Shown here: one piece after another, positions 1 through 9,180 of the stretch
Layout: every line of letters starts with the position of its first letter
Numbering within the stretch: the first letter of the stretch is position 1
Source of the DNA: Gammaproteobacteria bacterium
Lineage (GTDB): Bacteria > Pseudomonadota > Gammaproteobacteria > Pseudomonadales > Halieaceae
NCBI GenBank assembly: GCA_009937065.1
Contig: JAACDF010000142.1
Span: 18,085-82,084 of the forward strand
Length of the DNA stretch: 64,000 bases
Direction: 5' to 3'
Notes under the pieces: model-generated
The model's database searches: none
Told to the model about the DNA's origin: nothing
What the model saw: only the letters and a program-made list of their open reading frames with translations
Program-made: the position numbers and the translations under genes

Positions 1-2663
1 CTCGCCATGCGTTGAGTCACGTTGTCGCATAATGTCGCGCAAGCCTCTTCTGCAACCTCAAAAACCAGTTCGTCGTGAACCTGCATGATCATCTTTGCAT
101 CGAGTGCTGTTTCTGTAAGCCACCCATCAACATCAATCATCGCCAGCTTAATGATGTCTGCAGCGGTGCCCTGCATAGGCGCGTTGATTGCGGTTCGCTC
201 AGCGGCAAGCTGTCGCTGCTTATTCCTCGCATTAATTTCCGGCAGATAAAGCCGTCTCCCCATAAGCGTCTCTACGTAGCCCTGCTCGTGAGCAATGGCC
301 CGGGTAGCATCCATGTAGTCCGCAACGCCCGGATACCGCGCGAAGTACCGATCGATGTATTCCTGAGCTTCACCGCGGGAGACACCTATCTGCTTCGCCA
401 GTCCAAATGCCGACATGCCGTAAATCAAACCAAAGTTAATCGCTTTTGCTTTACGACGTTGATCAGTCGTTACTCCGTCCAGGGGAACATCGAAAACCTC
501 TGCCGCCGTAGCGCTGTGAACATCCAATTCGTTAGCAAAAGCGTGTAACAGGCCCGCATCGCTAGAGAGGTGCGCCATGATCCGCAGCTCAATTTGAGAA
601 TAGTCGGCAGCGACTATCTTTCGCCCCTCGGGCGCAATAAATGCCTGCCGGATACGACGACCTTCCTGCGTCCTGATAGGAATATTCTGAAGATTGGGAT
701 CACTCGAGGATAAGCGACCTGTTGCAGTTACAGCCTGATGATACGAGGTGTGTACACGCCCCGTCCGCCTATCAACCATCTCCGGCAGCTTATCGGTATA
801 GGTTGACTTCAATTTCGCCAGGCCCCGGTGTTCAATAAGCACCGCAGGCAGCTCGTAGTCATTGGCCAACTCGACCAGTACCTCTTCTGCCGTTGAGGGA
901 GCGCCTTTAGGTGTTTTTTTGATGATGGGCAGTTCGAGCTTATCAAACAGAATCTCGCCCAACTGCTTGGGCGATGCCAAATTAAATGGCTGTCCTGCCA
1001 ATTCATGAGCCTGGGACTCAAGCTCAGCCAACCGAATAGCAATTTCACGGCTTTGAGCCCGAAGCTTATCAATGCTGACGAAAGCGCCATTGCGCTCAAT
1101 TTTCGACAGCACGGGTACCAGGGGTAGTTCCAGCCGCTGGTAAACGTCGTTCAGCGTCGCGTCTGCCTCGAGCTTGGGCATGAGTGTCTCGTGAAGTCGC
1201 AGGGTGACATCGGCATCTTCTGCTGCGTAGGCAGCGGCTAGCTCGATATCAACGTGATCGAACGACACCTGCTTAGCGCCTTTGCCCGCCACCTCTTCGA
1301 AAGAAATGACCCGCTGGCCTAGGTACTTGAGTGCCAGACTGCCCATATCATGTCGGCTACCCACCGCGTCGATGATGTAGGACTGGAGCATGGTGTCGTG
1401 GGCTATTCCACGCAAGGTGATCCCGTGATTGGCCAATACATTGGCGTCGTATTTCAGATGCTGGCCCACTTTTTTAGCAGTATCAGACTCCAGTAGGGGC
1501 TTCATTTGGTCAAGAATCTGATCTCTATCAAGCTGCCCCTCAAGCCCAGGGTTTAAGTGGGCCAACGGAACATAAGCCGCTTCGCCGGGCTCAATGGCAA
1601 ATGACAAGCCTACAATCTTTGCTTGCATATAATTTAGACTGGTTGTCTCTGTATCAAACGCGAACAGTGGTGCCGTCTGAAGGCGAGATAGCCAGCTGTC
1701 AAAAACTGCTTGCTCGGTAATAGTGACAACCGAAAGGTCTGAGGGCTGACTAGCTACCGGCTCCACCGGGCTGTCCGCGAAAAGCCCCGGACTGAGCAGC
1801 TCATCGAGCCAAGACTTAAATTCCAGGTCGCGATAGAGCTCGATCAAACGATCGGTGTCGGGCGATGAGGAGCGGAGGTCGGACTCTGATAGCGCAAGCT
1901 CACAATCCGTCTTAATGGTGGCGAGCACGTAAGAAAGCTCCGCCATTTCCTTGCTCGCTGATAACTTGTCCCCTAGAGACTTTGCACCCCGGATCGGAAG
2001 CTCCGCTACTTGATCAAGTTGGGTGTAAATATCCGAGACGCCGCCAAGATTCTGGAGGAGGGCAAGTGCTGTTTTCTCGCCCACACCGGCAACTCCGGGA
2101 ATGTTATCAACCGAGTCCCCCATTAAAGCCAGCAAATCGATAATAAGCTCGGGTGGCACACCAAATTTATCGATGACACCCTCGCGGTCCAGGACAACCT
2201 GGGTCATGGTATTGACCAAGGTCACATAGTCATTCACCAGCTGTGCCATGTCTTTGTCACCCGTGGAAATCAGGACGGGTCTTTGCTCTGCACTGGCCAT
2301 CTCAGACAGGGTGCCGATCACATCGTCGGCTTCGACACCCGAAATTGATATCAGCGGCAGGCCCATCGCCCGAATGACGTTATGAATTGGTTCTATCTGC
2401 TCGCGAAGCTCCTCGGGCATTGGCGGTCGATTCGCTTTGTACTCCGAGTAAATCTCGTTCCTGAAGGTCGGTCCTTTCGCATCGAAAATGACCACGAGCT
2501 GATCATTGGGGTTGTCCGCCTGCAAACGCTTCAGCATGCCAATCACACCTTTGGCAGCTCCCGTATTTAGCCCCTTGCTATTCGTCAGCGGCGGAAGCGC
2601 GTGAAAGGCTCGAAACAGGTAGGAAGAGCCATCAACCAAAATCAGGCGCGAAGCATCAGTCAT
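1..2663 (-). CDS. polA: DNA polymerase I (3' end cut off by window edge)
   Basis: DNA polymerase I fills gaps in excision repair and removes RNA primers from Okazaki fragments. About 887 codons are present and the last few dozen residues lie outside the window. The N-terminus begins MTDASRLILVDGSSYLFRAF, the start of the 5'-3' exonuclease domain. A DTET motif near position 1650 marks an intact 3'-5' proofreading domain. The polymerase domain shows motif A (DYSQIELRIMAHLS, near 590) and motif C (QVHDELVFE, near 90). The ATG overlaps the stop of the upstream SCO1 gene by 8 bases, so polA may be translated from the oxidase-assembly transcript. The family assignment is secure. Confidence 0.97.
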   Translation of the reverse strand, partial: MTDASRLILVDGSSYLFRAFHALPPLTNSKGLNTGAAKGVIGMLKRLQADNPNDQLVVIFDAKGPTFRNEIYSEYKANRPPMPEELREQIEPIHNVIRAMGLPLISISGVEADDVIGTLSEMASAEQRPVLISTGDKDMAQLVNDYVTLVNTMTQVVLDREGVIDKFGVPPELIIDLLALMGDSVDNIPGVAGVGEKTALALLQNLGGVSDIYTQLDQVAELPIRGAKSLGDKLSASKEMAELSYVLATIKTDCELALSESDLRSSSPDTDRLIELYRDLEFKSWLDELLSPGLFADSPVEPVASQPSDLSVVTITEQAVFDSWLSRLQTAPLFAFDTETTSLNYMQAKIVGLSFAIEPGEAAYVPLAHLNPGLEGQLDRDQILDQMKPLLESDTAKKVGQHLKYDANVLANHGITLRGIAHDTMLQSYIIDAVGSRHDMGSLALKYLGQRVISFEEVAGKGAKQVSFDHVDIELAAAYAAEDADVTLRLHETLMPKLEADATLNDVYQRLELPLVPVLSKIERNGAFVSIDKLRAQSREIAIRLAELESQAHELAGQPFNLASPKQLGEILFDKLELPIIKKTPKGAPSTAEEVLVELANDYELPAVLIEHRGLAKLKSTYTDKLPEMVDRRTGRVHTSYHQAVTATGRLSSSDPNLQNIPIRTQEGRRIRQAFIAPEGRKIVAADYSQIELRIMAHLSSDAGLLHAFANELDVHSATAAEVFDVPLDGVTTDQRRKAKAINFGLIYGMSAFGLAKQIGVSRGEAQEYIDRYFARYPGVADYMDATRAIAHEQGYVETLMGRRLYLPEINARNKQRQLAAERTAINAPMQGTAADIIKLAMIDVDGWLTETALDAKMIMQVHDELVFEVAEEACATLCDNVTQRMA

Positions 2664-3315
2664 ATTGCTGATTCCAGTAGTACTGGGCAGAGCGAAGTGT
2701 CACTTTCATTTTGGCCAGATCCAACGGAGCTCTAAAAAAGCCATGAAAGTCGCCCTTGGGATTGATCAGAACAACGTTTGCACTATGGTCCATTTGATAA
2801 CTGCCATCTTCCGTAGTGACCTTACGGAAGGGCGCATTAAACCGACGTGCAAAACTGAGAATATCTGGGAAATCGCCCGTCACACCCAGGAACTCAGAGT
2901 GAAAGTAGGGCACATAGGTCGAGAGCTGTTCTACCGTATCTCTGGCTGGATCGACCGAGACCATGACCACGTCTGTAGATTCCGCCTCAGTGCCATCCAA
3001 GCTACTTTTGAGTTCAGCCAAAAAAGACATGGTTGTCGGACATACATCGGGACAATAGGTGAAACCAAAAAACAAGAGCGTCCAATCACCCTCCAGGCTT
3101 TGATCAGTAAATTCAACACCTTTGTGGTTAGTAAGTACAAACTTACCGGGATCTCTTGGCGCATCAAAAATAAACAGCCCATTCGCCCGCATCTCCGAGA
3201 CGGTCATGATGCGAGGCTGCTGAATACGGTGCACAAAGCCCGCCACAATAATCGCAATACAAAGAAGGATTGCAACAACTGTGAGGGCAACACGTTGCTG
3301 TTGGGTGAGGGTCAT
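2656..3315 (-). CDS. SCO1/SenC family copper chaperone for cytochrome oxidase
   Basis: This is a membrane-anchored thioredoxin-fold protein of 219 residues that delivers copper to, or reduces, the CuA site of cytochrome c oxidase. There is one N-terminal membrane segment (about residues 8-28). The copper-binding CPDVC motif has Cys88 and Cys92, and the distal ligand is His177 in QMDHSAN. The start overlaps the end of cyoE by 4 bases (ATGA), and the stop overlaps the start of polA, so it belongs to the assembly operon. All three expected copper ligands are present, so it should be functional. Confidence 0.95.
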   Translation of the reverse strand: MTLTQQQRVALTVVAILLCIAIIVAGFVHRIQQPRIMTVSEMRANGLFIFDAPRDPGKFVLTNHKGVEFTDQSLEGDWTLLFFGFTYCPDVCPTTMSFLAELKSSLDGTEAESTDVVMVSVDPARDTVEQLSTYVPYFHSEFLGVTGDFPDILSFARRFNAPFRKVTTEDGSYQMDHSANVVLINPKGDFHGFFRAPLDLAKMKVTLRSAQYYWNQQYD

Positions 3316-4199
3316 GCCGGCGTTCCTAATATCCAGTGATCAGCAAGCATGGCGATAAACAGCACCATTAGATAAGTAATGGAAAACTTGAATGTCGCCA
3401 TGGGCGCGTCAGGGTTTTTCTCTCGTAGAATCTCGATCGACCAGTACAAAAACCGAATACCCAAAAGCGTCGCAGCAACCGCATAAATCCAGCCACTAAG
3501 AAGCGTGATATAGGGCAGCAAAGTGATCAAAAACATCAATATGGTGTAGAGAAGAATATGCAGCGCCGTGAAACGAGTGCCATGAGTCACTGGCAGCATG
3601 GGGATACCGACGGCTGCGTACTCCTCCTTACGGTGAATGGCCAGCGCCCAAAAGTGCGGCGGTGTCCACGCAAAAATGATGAGAACCAGCAACAGTCCAT
3701 GCGCATGAATCTCACCGGTGACCGCGGTCCAACCAAGTAGGGGCGGGGCGGCGCCAGCGAGGCCGCCAATGACAATGTTCTGTGGCGTCGCCCGCTTCAA
3801 AAACATGGTGTAGATGAAGGCGTAACCAACCAAACTGGCCACTGTCAAAACTGCTGTCAGTACATTAATCGTGGCGGCGAGTAGCACCGTGCCTAGGATG
3901 GCGAGCAGTGCAGCGAAAACAATCGCTTCAGATTGACTGACGCGACCTTGCGCGACCGGACGATTGGTCGTACGAGACATCTTTTGATCGATGCGCTCAT
4001 CAACCACGTGGTTGATTGCGGCGGCTGCGCCCGCACAGAATGCAATACCAATATTGCCCAGCACCAGTGGCTGCCAGGGCACTAAACCAGGTACCGCCAT
4101 GCACATGCCAATAACAGCCGTTATCAGCATCAGCGCGACTACGCGCGGTTTAGTAAGCTCAAGAAAATCGGGCCAGCGCGCCAACAATGACTCAGTCAT
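3312..4199 (-). CDS. cyoE: Protoheme IX farnesyltransferase (heme O synthase)
   Basis: CyoE/CtaB is an inner-membrane UbiA-type prenyltransferase that adds a farnesyl group to heme b to give heme O, the precursor of the heme A used by aa3 oxidases. The 295-residue protein has the aspartate-rich NHVVDERID motif at about residues 63-71, the family motif WTPPHFWALAIHR, and many hydrophobic segments. It starts 2 bases after the preceding SCO-like gene. The heme A synthase that would use its product (COX15/CtaA) is not encoded beside it, although that is a common position for it. Confidence 0.96.
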   Translation of the reverse strand: MTESLLARWPDFLELTKPRVVALMLITAVIGMCMAVPGLVPWQPLVLGNIGIAFCAGAAAAINHVVDERIDQKMSRTTNRPVAQGRVSQSEAIVFAALLAILGTVLLAATINVLTAVLTVASLVGYAFIYTMFLKRATPQNIVIGGLAGAAPPLLGWTAVTGEIHAHGLLLVLIIFAWTPPHFWALAIHRKEEYAAVGIPMLPVTHGTRFTALHILLYTILMFLITLLPYITLLSGWIYAVAATLLGIRFLYWSIEILREKNPDAPMATFKFSITYLMVLFIAMLADHWILGTPA

Positions 4200-4201
4200 C
4201 G

Positions 4202-4846
4202 TTAACCCCCAGAATTTTTGAGTAGGAACTTGAGATCGCTGATAACATCTTTGTAATCGACCTCACTAGCATACCGCATCATGACCCACCCTGAGGGGTC
4301 GACAAGGTACCAGGCGCGCTCCGCGAGATGTTGCTCGGGCACAATGGGCTCGGCGCCTACCTGCCAAATCAGTACATCCGGATGCTCACTCTCGATGATG
4401 TCCTTAAGAGGCCGTGTTTCATAGGTTGCAGCGCCATTAGCCACGATAGTCATGGCGGCCGAGGGCGCATCAACCAGCATGACACGCTGGATTCGATGAA
4501 AGTCTCGACCGATCGCTATTCGAATTTGCCGCGTCAGGTAGAGCAGTTCACTACACGCGGTATCGCAGGTTTCGCCCGAGTTGACGACCATGAAGGTCCA
4601 CTTTGGCTCTAGCGCATCAAGACTGGTGACACTGCCATCGTTGGCGGTAAATGACTGGCTTCGGATGTTCACAGGGTTGGCCAGTATCTCACCGCTGTTA
4701 GCGGTACCAAGCGCACTGACGATGTCGATATCACCACGCTCCACAAAGTACCAAAGCCAAGTAGCCGCCAGTATCATGGTGACGGGTAAGCCAGCAATGA
4801 GCAGCAAGATGGTGCGACCGCCCCGCTGATCTTTATGTTGAGTCAC
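4202..4846 (-). CDS. SCO-like membrane protein of the cytochrome oxidase cluster
   Basis: The protein has 214 residues, an N-terminal membrane segment (about 13-33) and a periplasmic domain. It resembles the small proteins found between SURF1 and COX15 in Pseudomonas-type cox clusters (PA0111-like, from memory). A CDTAC sequence at residues 94-98 follows a beta strand (TFMVVNSGET), exactly where SCO proteins carry their CxxxC copper site. I see no clear equivalent of the distal SCO histidine. It probably helps oxidase assembly as a thiol or copper protein. The role is inferred from the motif and the operon: SURF1 is upstream and cyoE is 2 bases downstream. Confidence 0.75.
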   Translation of the reverse strand: MTQHKDQRGGRTILLLIAGLPVTMILAATWLWYFVERGDIDIVSALGTANSGEILANPVNIRSQSFTANDGSVTSLDALEPKWTFMVVNSGETCDTACSELLYLTRQIRIAIGRDFHRIQRVMLVDAPSAAMTIVANGAATYETRPLKDIIESEHPDVLIWQVGAEPIVPEQHLAERAWYLVDPSGWVMMRYASEVDYKDVISDLKFLLKNSGG

Positions 4847-4874
4847 TCAGTTATCCCCCAGTGAAATGCAATGA

Positions 4875-5621
4875 TTAAGGTCTGCCGATGCGGTTACGCA
4901 GCCAATGCCACAGATTGGTGCTGCGAAAAATAAAGGCTAAACCCAAAGCGACCGCCATAGTAAACCATTGCACGGCATAACCCTGATGTTTTGCCGGCGT
5001 TTGATTAACAATCGCCCAAGTCGCATCAAATGCAACCACTTCAAATTCGTCTGCGCGAATCTCAAGCGGGAAAATGGATTGATCAAGTCTTACCCGCAGT
5101 TCATCCCGCCAAGTGGACAAGGTCAGCTGTTGCACCACACCAGGCAACTGCGCCGGCAATGGGTTGTCACCCAGCATGAAGGCGTCACCACTTGGCTGAT
5201 ATATTCGTCCACTCACCGTATGTACACCTTCAGGTAACGTAATGTCCGGGAGTGCCTGCCTCGCCGGGTCGCCCTGAATCCACCCAAGGTTCAGCGCCAC
5301 GGCTAGCTGGTCTACCTCTGCAAATGCGACAACCTCGTAACCAAATTTACCGCCGCGCAACCGGTTATCCAGCAACACATAGCGACTGGGAGAAAAATGT
5401 GCGTCCATCACTACCTGGCGATCTGCGAGCTCATCTTGTGGCAGGCGAATCGCTGACTGAGGGGTGATCGCCGGTAGCGTCCGTCTCGCTTCAAGCCGTT
5501 CGATGAGAACCGCTTTTTCCTCGGCCCGATCGAGCTGCCAAAAGCCGAGGCTGAGCAAGGTTGGCAGCAGTAAAGCCGTCGCCAATGTCGTTCGCCAATC
5601 TAGTTCTACGCGCAACTTCAT
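4875..5621 (-). CDS. SURF1 family cytochrome oxidase assembly protein
   Basis: SURF1 proteins assist heme A insertion into subunit I of cytochrome c oxidase. The 248 residues show the standard layout of two membrane helices (about 12-28 and 218-236) around a large periplasmic domain. The conserved GFWQLDRAEEK stretch follows the first helix, and GYAVQWFTMA marks the start of the second. It is the first gene of the assembly block that continues through the SCO-like gene, cyoE, SCO1 and polA, and it is transcribed away from the divergent DUF2909 gene at 5707. Confidence 0.93.
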   Translation of the reverse strand: MKLRVELDWRTTLATALLLPTLLSLGFWQLDRAEEKAVLIERLEARRTLPAITPQSAIRLPQDELADRQVVMDAHFSPSRYVLLDNRLRGGKFGYEVVAFAEVDQLAVALNLGWIQGDPARQALPDITLPEGVHTVSGRIYQPSGDAFMLGDNPLPAQLPGVVQQLTLSTWRDELRVRLDQSIFPLEIRADEFEVVAFDATWAIVNQTPAKHQGYAVQWFTMAVALGLAFIFRSTNLWHWLRNRIGRP

Positions 5622-5706
5622 TTAGGTTTCGCTACACTCCGTGCTCTATTTACTCACACGTTCCGCTTTCTGACGGTCCGTGTCATCTCCAGTGTAAGGA
5701 TTTTGC

Positions 5707-5946
5707 ATGCTCAAAGGTCTCATTGTCTTACTCATGATTGCGTTACTAGTCACCCTCGGCGCTGGGCTTTACTTCCTTATGATCGATCAGGGAGATGTTA
5801 AGAAAACCCGACTGGTGAACTCGCTCCGCGTACGTGTCAGTATCGCGGCAACACTGATGGCACTCATTGTCTATGGAGTGGCCACGGGTCAATTGGGCCA
5901 TACAAGCCCTTGGGATACACGTCCGACCGCAGAAGCCACTGAATAA
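5707..5946 (+). CDS. DUF2909-family twin-transmembrane protein
   Basis: This 79-residue protein has two hydrophobic helices (about residues 5-26 and 43-62) joined by a short polar segment containing DQGDVKKTRLVNSLRVRVS. Small proteins of this kind (DUF2909) are regularly found between coxC and SURF1 on the strand opposite the cox genes. Their function is unknown, but the conserved position implies a link with cytochrome oxidase. An AAGGA ribosome-binding sequence lies a few bases upstream of the ATG. Confidence 0.85.
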   Translation: MLKGLIVLLMIALLVTLGAGLYFLMIDQGDVKKTRLVNSLRVRVSIAATLMALIVYGVATGQLGHTSPWDTRPTAEATE

Positions 5947-5970
5947 AAAAAGGCGGGATTAACCCGCCCT
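5944..5970 (-). terminator. Rho-independent terminator after coxC
   Basis: On the minus strand a GGCGGG/CCCGCC stem with a five-base loop (5952-5968) is followed by a run of eight T residues (5944-5951). It lies 20 bases past the coxC stop and should end the coxB-coxA-ctaG-coxC transcript before SURF1. The same hairpin sits just after the convergent DUF2909 gene, but it lacks a good T-run in that direction. Confidence 0.85.
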
Positions 5971-5990
5971 GATAGCTCATTACTCTGTCT

Positions 5991-6971
5991 TCAAATGATG
6001 TAGACAAAGATAAATAGGAAAACCCAAACCACATCAACAAAGTGCCAATACCAGCTTGAAGCCGAGAATCCAAAGTGATCGGTAGATGTCATGTGCTTGT
6101 TACGAACGGAGCGAATCAGCTGGATAAGCAACATGGTCATACCCATGGCCACGTGGAAGCCGTGGAAGCCAGTCAGCATGAAGAAAGTCGATCCGTAGAT
6201 GCCGGAGTTCAGCGTCAGACCAAACAACTCATAAGCTTCGTAATATTCGGCCGCCTGCAGGAACAGGAAGATAATTGCCAAGGCAACGGTCACCGCTAGC
6301 CAAGCTTCGAATTTCTTAATGTTGCCCTGCGACAATCCGCGATGCGCAAACTCACAGGTCACACTGGAGGTCAAAAGGATGATCGTGTTCCAAAGCGGTA
6401 ACCACGCATACCAAGCCTGGGCATCGGCGAACGACATCGATGTGTGCTGAGAGACAAACGCGCCGTTGTTGGCGATAGGCTGACTCATTGCACCCCCAAC
6501 GACTTCCTGTGGTGTTGTCACAGGTGGCCAGGTGTATTCGAAGCCTTCCCACAAGAGGAAGTTCATACGACCGCCCTCGCCCTCGCCAGCAAGCCATGGA
6601 CCCGCCAACCATCGAACATACAAGAGCGTGCCAAAGAAGGCTGCGAAGAACATAACCTCAGAAAAAATGAACCAAAACATGCCGAGAACATAACTATTAC
6701 TCAGCTGGCTGCTGTTCATACCTGCCTTATTTTCCTTGATGGTCGTTCTAAACCAGTAGGTTAATGTGGCAATGAACATCGCAAGACCGGCAAAGAGCAC
6801 CCACTTAGCGGCGCCGCCGGTATCGTGCGTACCACCAAAAGTCATCTCATTGAGGACTAAGCCGCCGCCAAAGACAGACAGCACTAAACCAATTGTGGCT
6901 CGAACCGCGAGACTAGAGCTCTCGGGCACATAGTACTTTTCATACTCACTTGAAGTTTCGGCACTCGACAT
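5991..6971 (-). CDS. coxC: Cytochrome c oxidase subunit III
   Basis: This is subunit III of the aa3/caa3 oxidase, a seven-helix membrane protein that stabilises proton pumping. It is 326 residues long, somewhat longer than the core family because of its N-terminal region and a loop near residues 130-170. The C-terminal signature GFHGFHVAMGMTM and the final WYWHFVDVVWVFLFIFVY are typical. It is the last gene of the coxB-coxA-ctaG-coxC operon and is followed by a strong terminator. An AAGGG ribosome-binding sequence precedes the ATG. Confidence 0.97.
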   Translation of the reverse strand: MSSAETSSEYEKYYVPESSSLAVRATIGLVLSVFGGGLVLNEMTFGGTHDTGGAAKWVLFAGLAMFIATLTYWFRTTIKENKAGMNSSQLSNSYVLGMFWFIFSEVMFFAAFFGTLLYVRWLAGPWLAGEGEGGRMNFLLWEGFEYTWPPVTTPQEVVGGAMSQPIANNGAFVSQHTSMSFADAQAWYAWLPLWNTIILLTSSVTCEFAHRGLSQGNIKKFEAWLAVTVALAIIFLFLQAAEYYEAYELFGLTLNSGIYGSTFFMLTGFHGFHVAMGMTMLLIQLIRSVRNKHMTSTDHFGFSASSWYWHFVDVVWVFLFIFVYII

Positions 6972-7012
6972 GTTTTTTCCCTTAATCCCCGTCCCCCCGG
7001 GGCCCCTTCAGT

Positions 7013-7570
7013 TTATCTCGAAGCAACTTTGTCGCTCATCAACGACGTCACATCGAACAATGTATAAGACAAAGTAATAGTTTTGATATCCGCCGGCAGA
7101 TCCTGATCGACAATAAATTGGAGCGGCATCTCGGCCTCTCCATTGCCATCTAGCGGCTGTTGCTCAAAGCAGAAGCACTCTGTCTTGTGAAAATACTCCG
7201 CAGCTCTAGATGGCGAGACGCTAGGAATGGCCTGTGCCACCATTGAGTCCATCGTTGGATTGGCCGCAAAGAATACGGTGTCGTTAGCGGCTCCCGGGTG
7301 AACAAGCATTTCAGTCACCTGAGGCGAAAACGCCCAGGGCATACCGTCGTTGTTGGTGGCGATAAACTGCACCTTGATGGAGCGAGTCTCGTCAACCTCA
7401 GCAGACACCGAAATATAGGCTTCGGACGAGGTTTTACCATTGATCCCCAGTGCATCGCAGAGCACATCATAAAGCGGCACCATGACCACAAATACAAAGG
7501 CGAACATACCCACAGACACAGCGCCGAGCTTGGCTACTGTGTCAATGGTGGGGTCTTGGCTAAGTCTCAT
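7013..7570 (-). CDS. ctaG: Cytochrome c oxidase assembly protein CtaG/Cox11
   Basis: Cox11/CtaG is a copper chaperone that delivers copper to the CuB centre of subunit I. The 185-residue protein has one N-terminal membrane helix (about 18-38) and a periplasmic immunoglobulin-like domain. The copper-binding CFCFEQQPL motif is present near residue 131. The position between coxA (17 bases upstream) and coxC is the usual one in proteobacteria. Confidence 0.95.
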   Translation of the reverse strand: MRLSQDPTIDTVAKLGAVSVGMFAFVFVVMVPLYDVLCDALGINGKTSSEAYISVSAEVDETRSIKVQFIATNNDGMPWAFSPQVTEMLVHPGAANDTVFFAANPTMDSMVAQAIPSVSPSRAAEYFHKTECFCFEQQPLDGNGEAEMPLQFIVDQDLPADIKTITLSYTLFDVTSLMSDKVASR

Positions 7571-7587
7571 AAGTTAGCGTCCGAGAC

Positions 7588-9165
7588 TCAGTGAGCTGGT
7601 TGCTCTTCGATCTTCGGTGGCGTTTCAAACGTGTGATACGGCGGAGGTGATGGCAAGGTCCACTCAAGACCCTCGGCCCCGTCCCATACCTTTTCGTCCG
7701 ACACTTTCTCGCCCGCTACGATCGCGGCAATCACGTTGTAAAGGAACAGCAACTGCGAAGCACCATAAATGAACGCGCCAATAGACGACATCATATTAAA
7801 GTCAGCAAATTGCAGTGCGTAATCAGGTATGCGTCGTGGCATACCGGCTAATCCAACGAAGTGTTGCGGGAAGAACGTAACGTTAAACCCTATGAAGGAT
7901 ACCCAGAAATGCACCTTCCCCATGGTTTCGTTGTACATACGGCCAGTCCACTTTGGCAGCCAGAAATAGATCGCTGCTGTCATTGAGAACACAGCACCTG
8001 CAACCATCACGTAGTGGAAATGCGCTACAACAAAGTAGGTGTCGTGGTACTGGAAGTCAGCCGGTGCAATTGACAGCATCAAGCCAGTAAAGCCGCCGAT
8101 GGTGAAGAGAACCAAGAAGCCAATTGAAAACAGCATGGGCGTTTCAAACGTCATAGCACCACGCCACATCGTGGTTACCCAGTTAAATACCTTCACACCC
8201 GTAGGCACCGCAATCAACATGGTCGCGTACATGAAGAACAGCTCACCGGCGACCGGCATACCAACTGTGTACATGTGGTGCGCCCAGACCACGAATGACA
8301 GGATGGCGATTCCCGCTGTCGCGTAAACCATCGAAGCGTAACCAAATAGTGGCTTGCGAGAGAACGCAGGAATAATCTGCGAGATCACGCCAAACGCCGG
8401 CAGAATAATAATGTAGACCTCCGGGTGACCGAAGAACCAGAAAATGTGCTGGAACAACACGGGGTCACCACCGCCGGCAGCGGAGAAAAAGCTCGTACCG
8501 AAGTGAATATCCATCAGCATCATTGTCACTGCGCCCGCCAGCACTGGCATCACCGCAACCAACAAAAACGCAGTAATCAGCCAAGTCCACACGAACAAGG
8601 GCATCTTCATGTACGTCATGCCAGGTGCGCGCATGTTCATCACGGTAGCGATGATATTGATCGACCCCATAATGGATGACACACCCAAAATGTGGATGGC
8701 GAAAATGAAGAATGTCACTGAGGGAGGTGCGTAGGTCGTTGACAATGGCGCGTAGAACGTCCAGCCAAACGCGGGTGCACCGCCTTCCATTAACAGTGTC
8801 GACGCCAACATCAGGAACGCAGGCGGAAGAATCCAGAAACTCCAGTTGTTCATTCGTGGCAACGCCATATCCGGCGCACCGATCATCATCGGGATGAGCC
8901 AGTTAGCCAGCCCCACAAAGGACGGCATGATGGCGCCGAAGACCATGACAAGACCGTGCAAGGTTGTCATCTGGTTGAAGAAACCAGGTTCGACCAACTG
9001 CATACCAGGCTGGAATAGCTCTGCGCGGATGACCATGGCAAAAGCACCACCCAAGAGGAACATTGCGAACGAGAACCATAAGTACATGGTTCCGATGTCT
9101 TTGTGGTTAGTTGTGTACAGCCAACGAGAGAGGCCTTTAGCTGGACCGTGGTGGTGATCGCCCAT
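7588..9165 (-). CDS. coxA: Cytochrome c oxidase subunit I (aa3/caa3 type A)
   Basis: This is the catalytic subunit, which reduces O2 to water and pumps protons across the inner membrane. The 525 residues carry all metal ligands: His70 and His384 for heme a, His382 for heme a3, and His247, His296 and His297 for CuB, with Tyr251 placed for the His-Tyr cross-link. The GHPEVY sequence (Glu249) and Lys324 in TGVKVF indicate an A1-type enzyme with D and K channels. It lies 15 bases after coxB in the same operon. Confidence 0.98.
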   Translation of the reverse strand: MGDHHHGPAKGLSRWLYTTNHKDIGTMYLWFSFAMFLLGGAFAMVIRAELFQPGMQLVEPGFFNQMTTLHGLVMVFGAIMPSFVGLANWLIPMMIGAPDMALPRMNNWSFWILPPAFLMLASTLLMEGGAPAFGWTFYAPLSTTYAPPSVTFFIFAIHILGVSSIMGSINIIATVMNMRAPGMTYMKMPLFVWTWLITAFLLVAVMPVLAGAVTMMLMDIHFGTSFFSAAGGGDPVLFQHIFWFFGHPEVYIIILPAFGVISQIIPAFSRKPLFGYASMVYATAGIAILSFVVWAHHMYTVGMPVAGELFFMYATMLIAVPTGVKVFNWVTTMWRGAMTFETPMLFSIGFLVLFTIGGFTGLMLSIAPADFQYHDTYFVVAHFHYVMVAGAVFSMTAAIYFWLPKWTGRMYNETMGKVHFWVSFIGFNVTFFPQHFVGLAGMPRRIPDYALQFADFNMMSSIGAFIYGASQLLFLYNVIAAIVAGEKVSDEKVWDGAEGLEWTLPSPPPYHTFETPPKIEEQPAH

Positions 9166-9180
9166 GTTTACTTCCTCCGA

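Noticed and set aside
2665..3339. Long plus-strand open frame opposite the SCO1 gene
   Set aside because: It is the antisense shadow of a clearly conserved gene and has no recognisable features of its own.
4001..4016. TCAACCACGTGGTTGA palindrome inside cyoE
   Set aside because: It shares only the CCACGTGG core with parS and encodes the conserved NHVVD motif, which explains the sequence.
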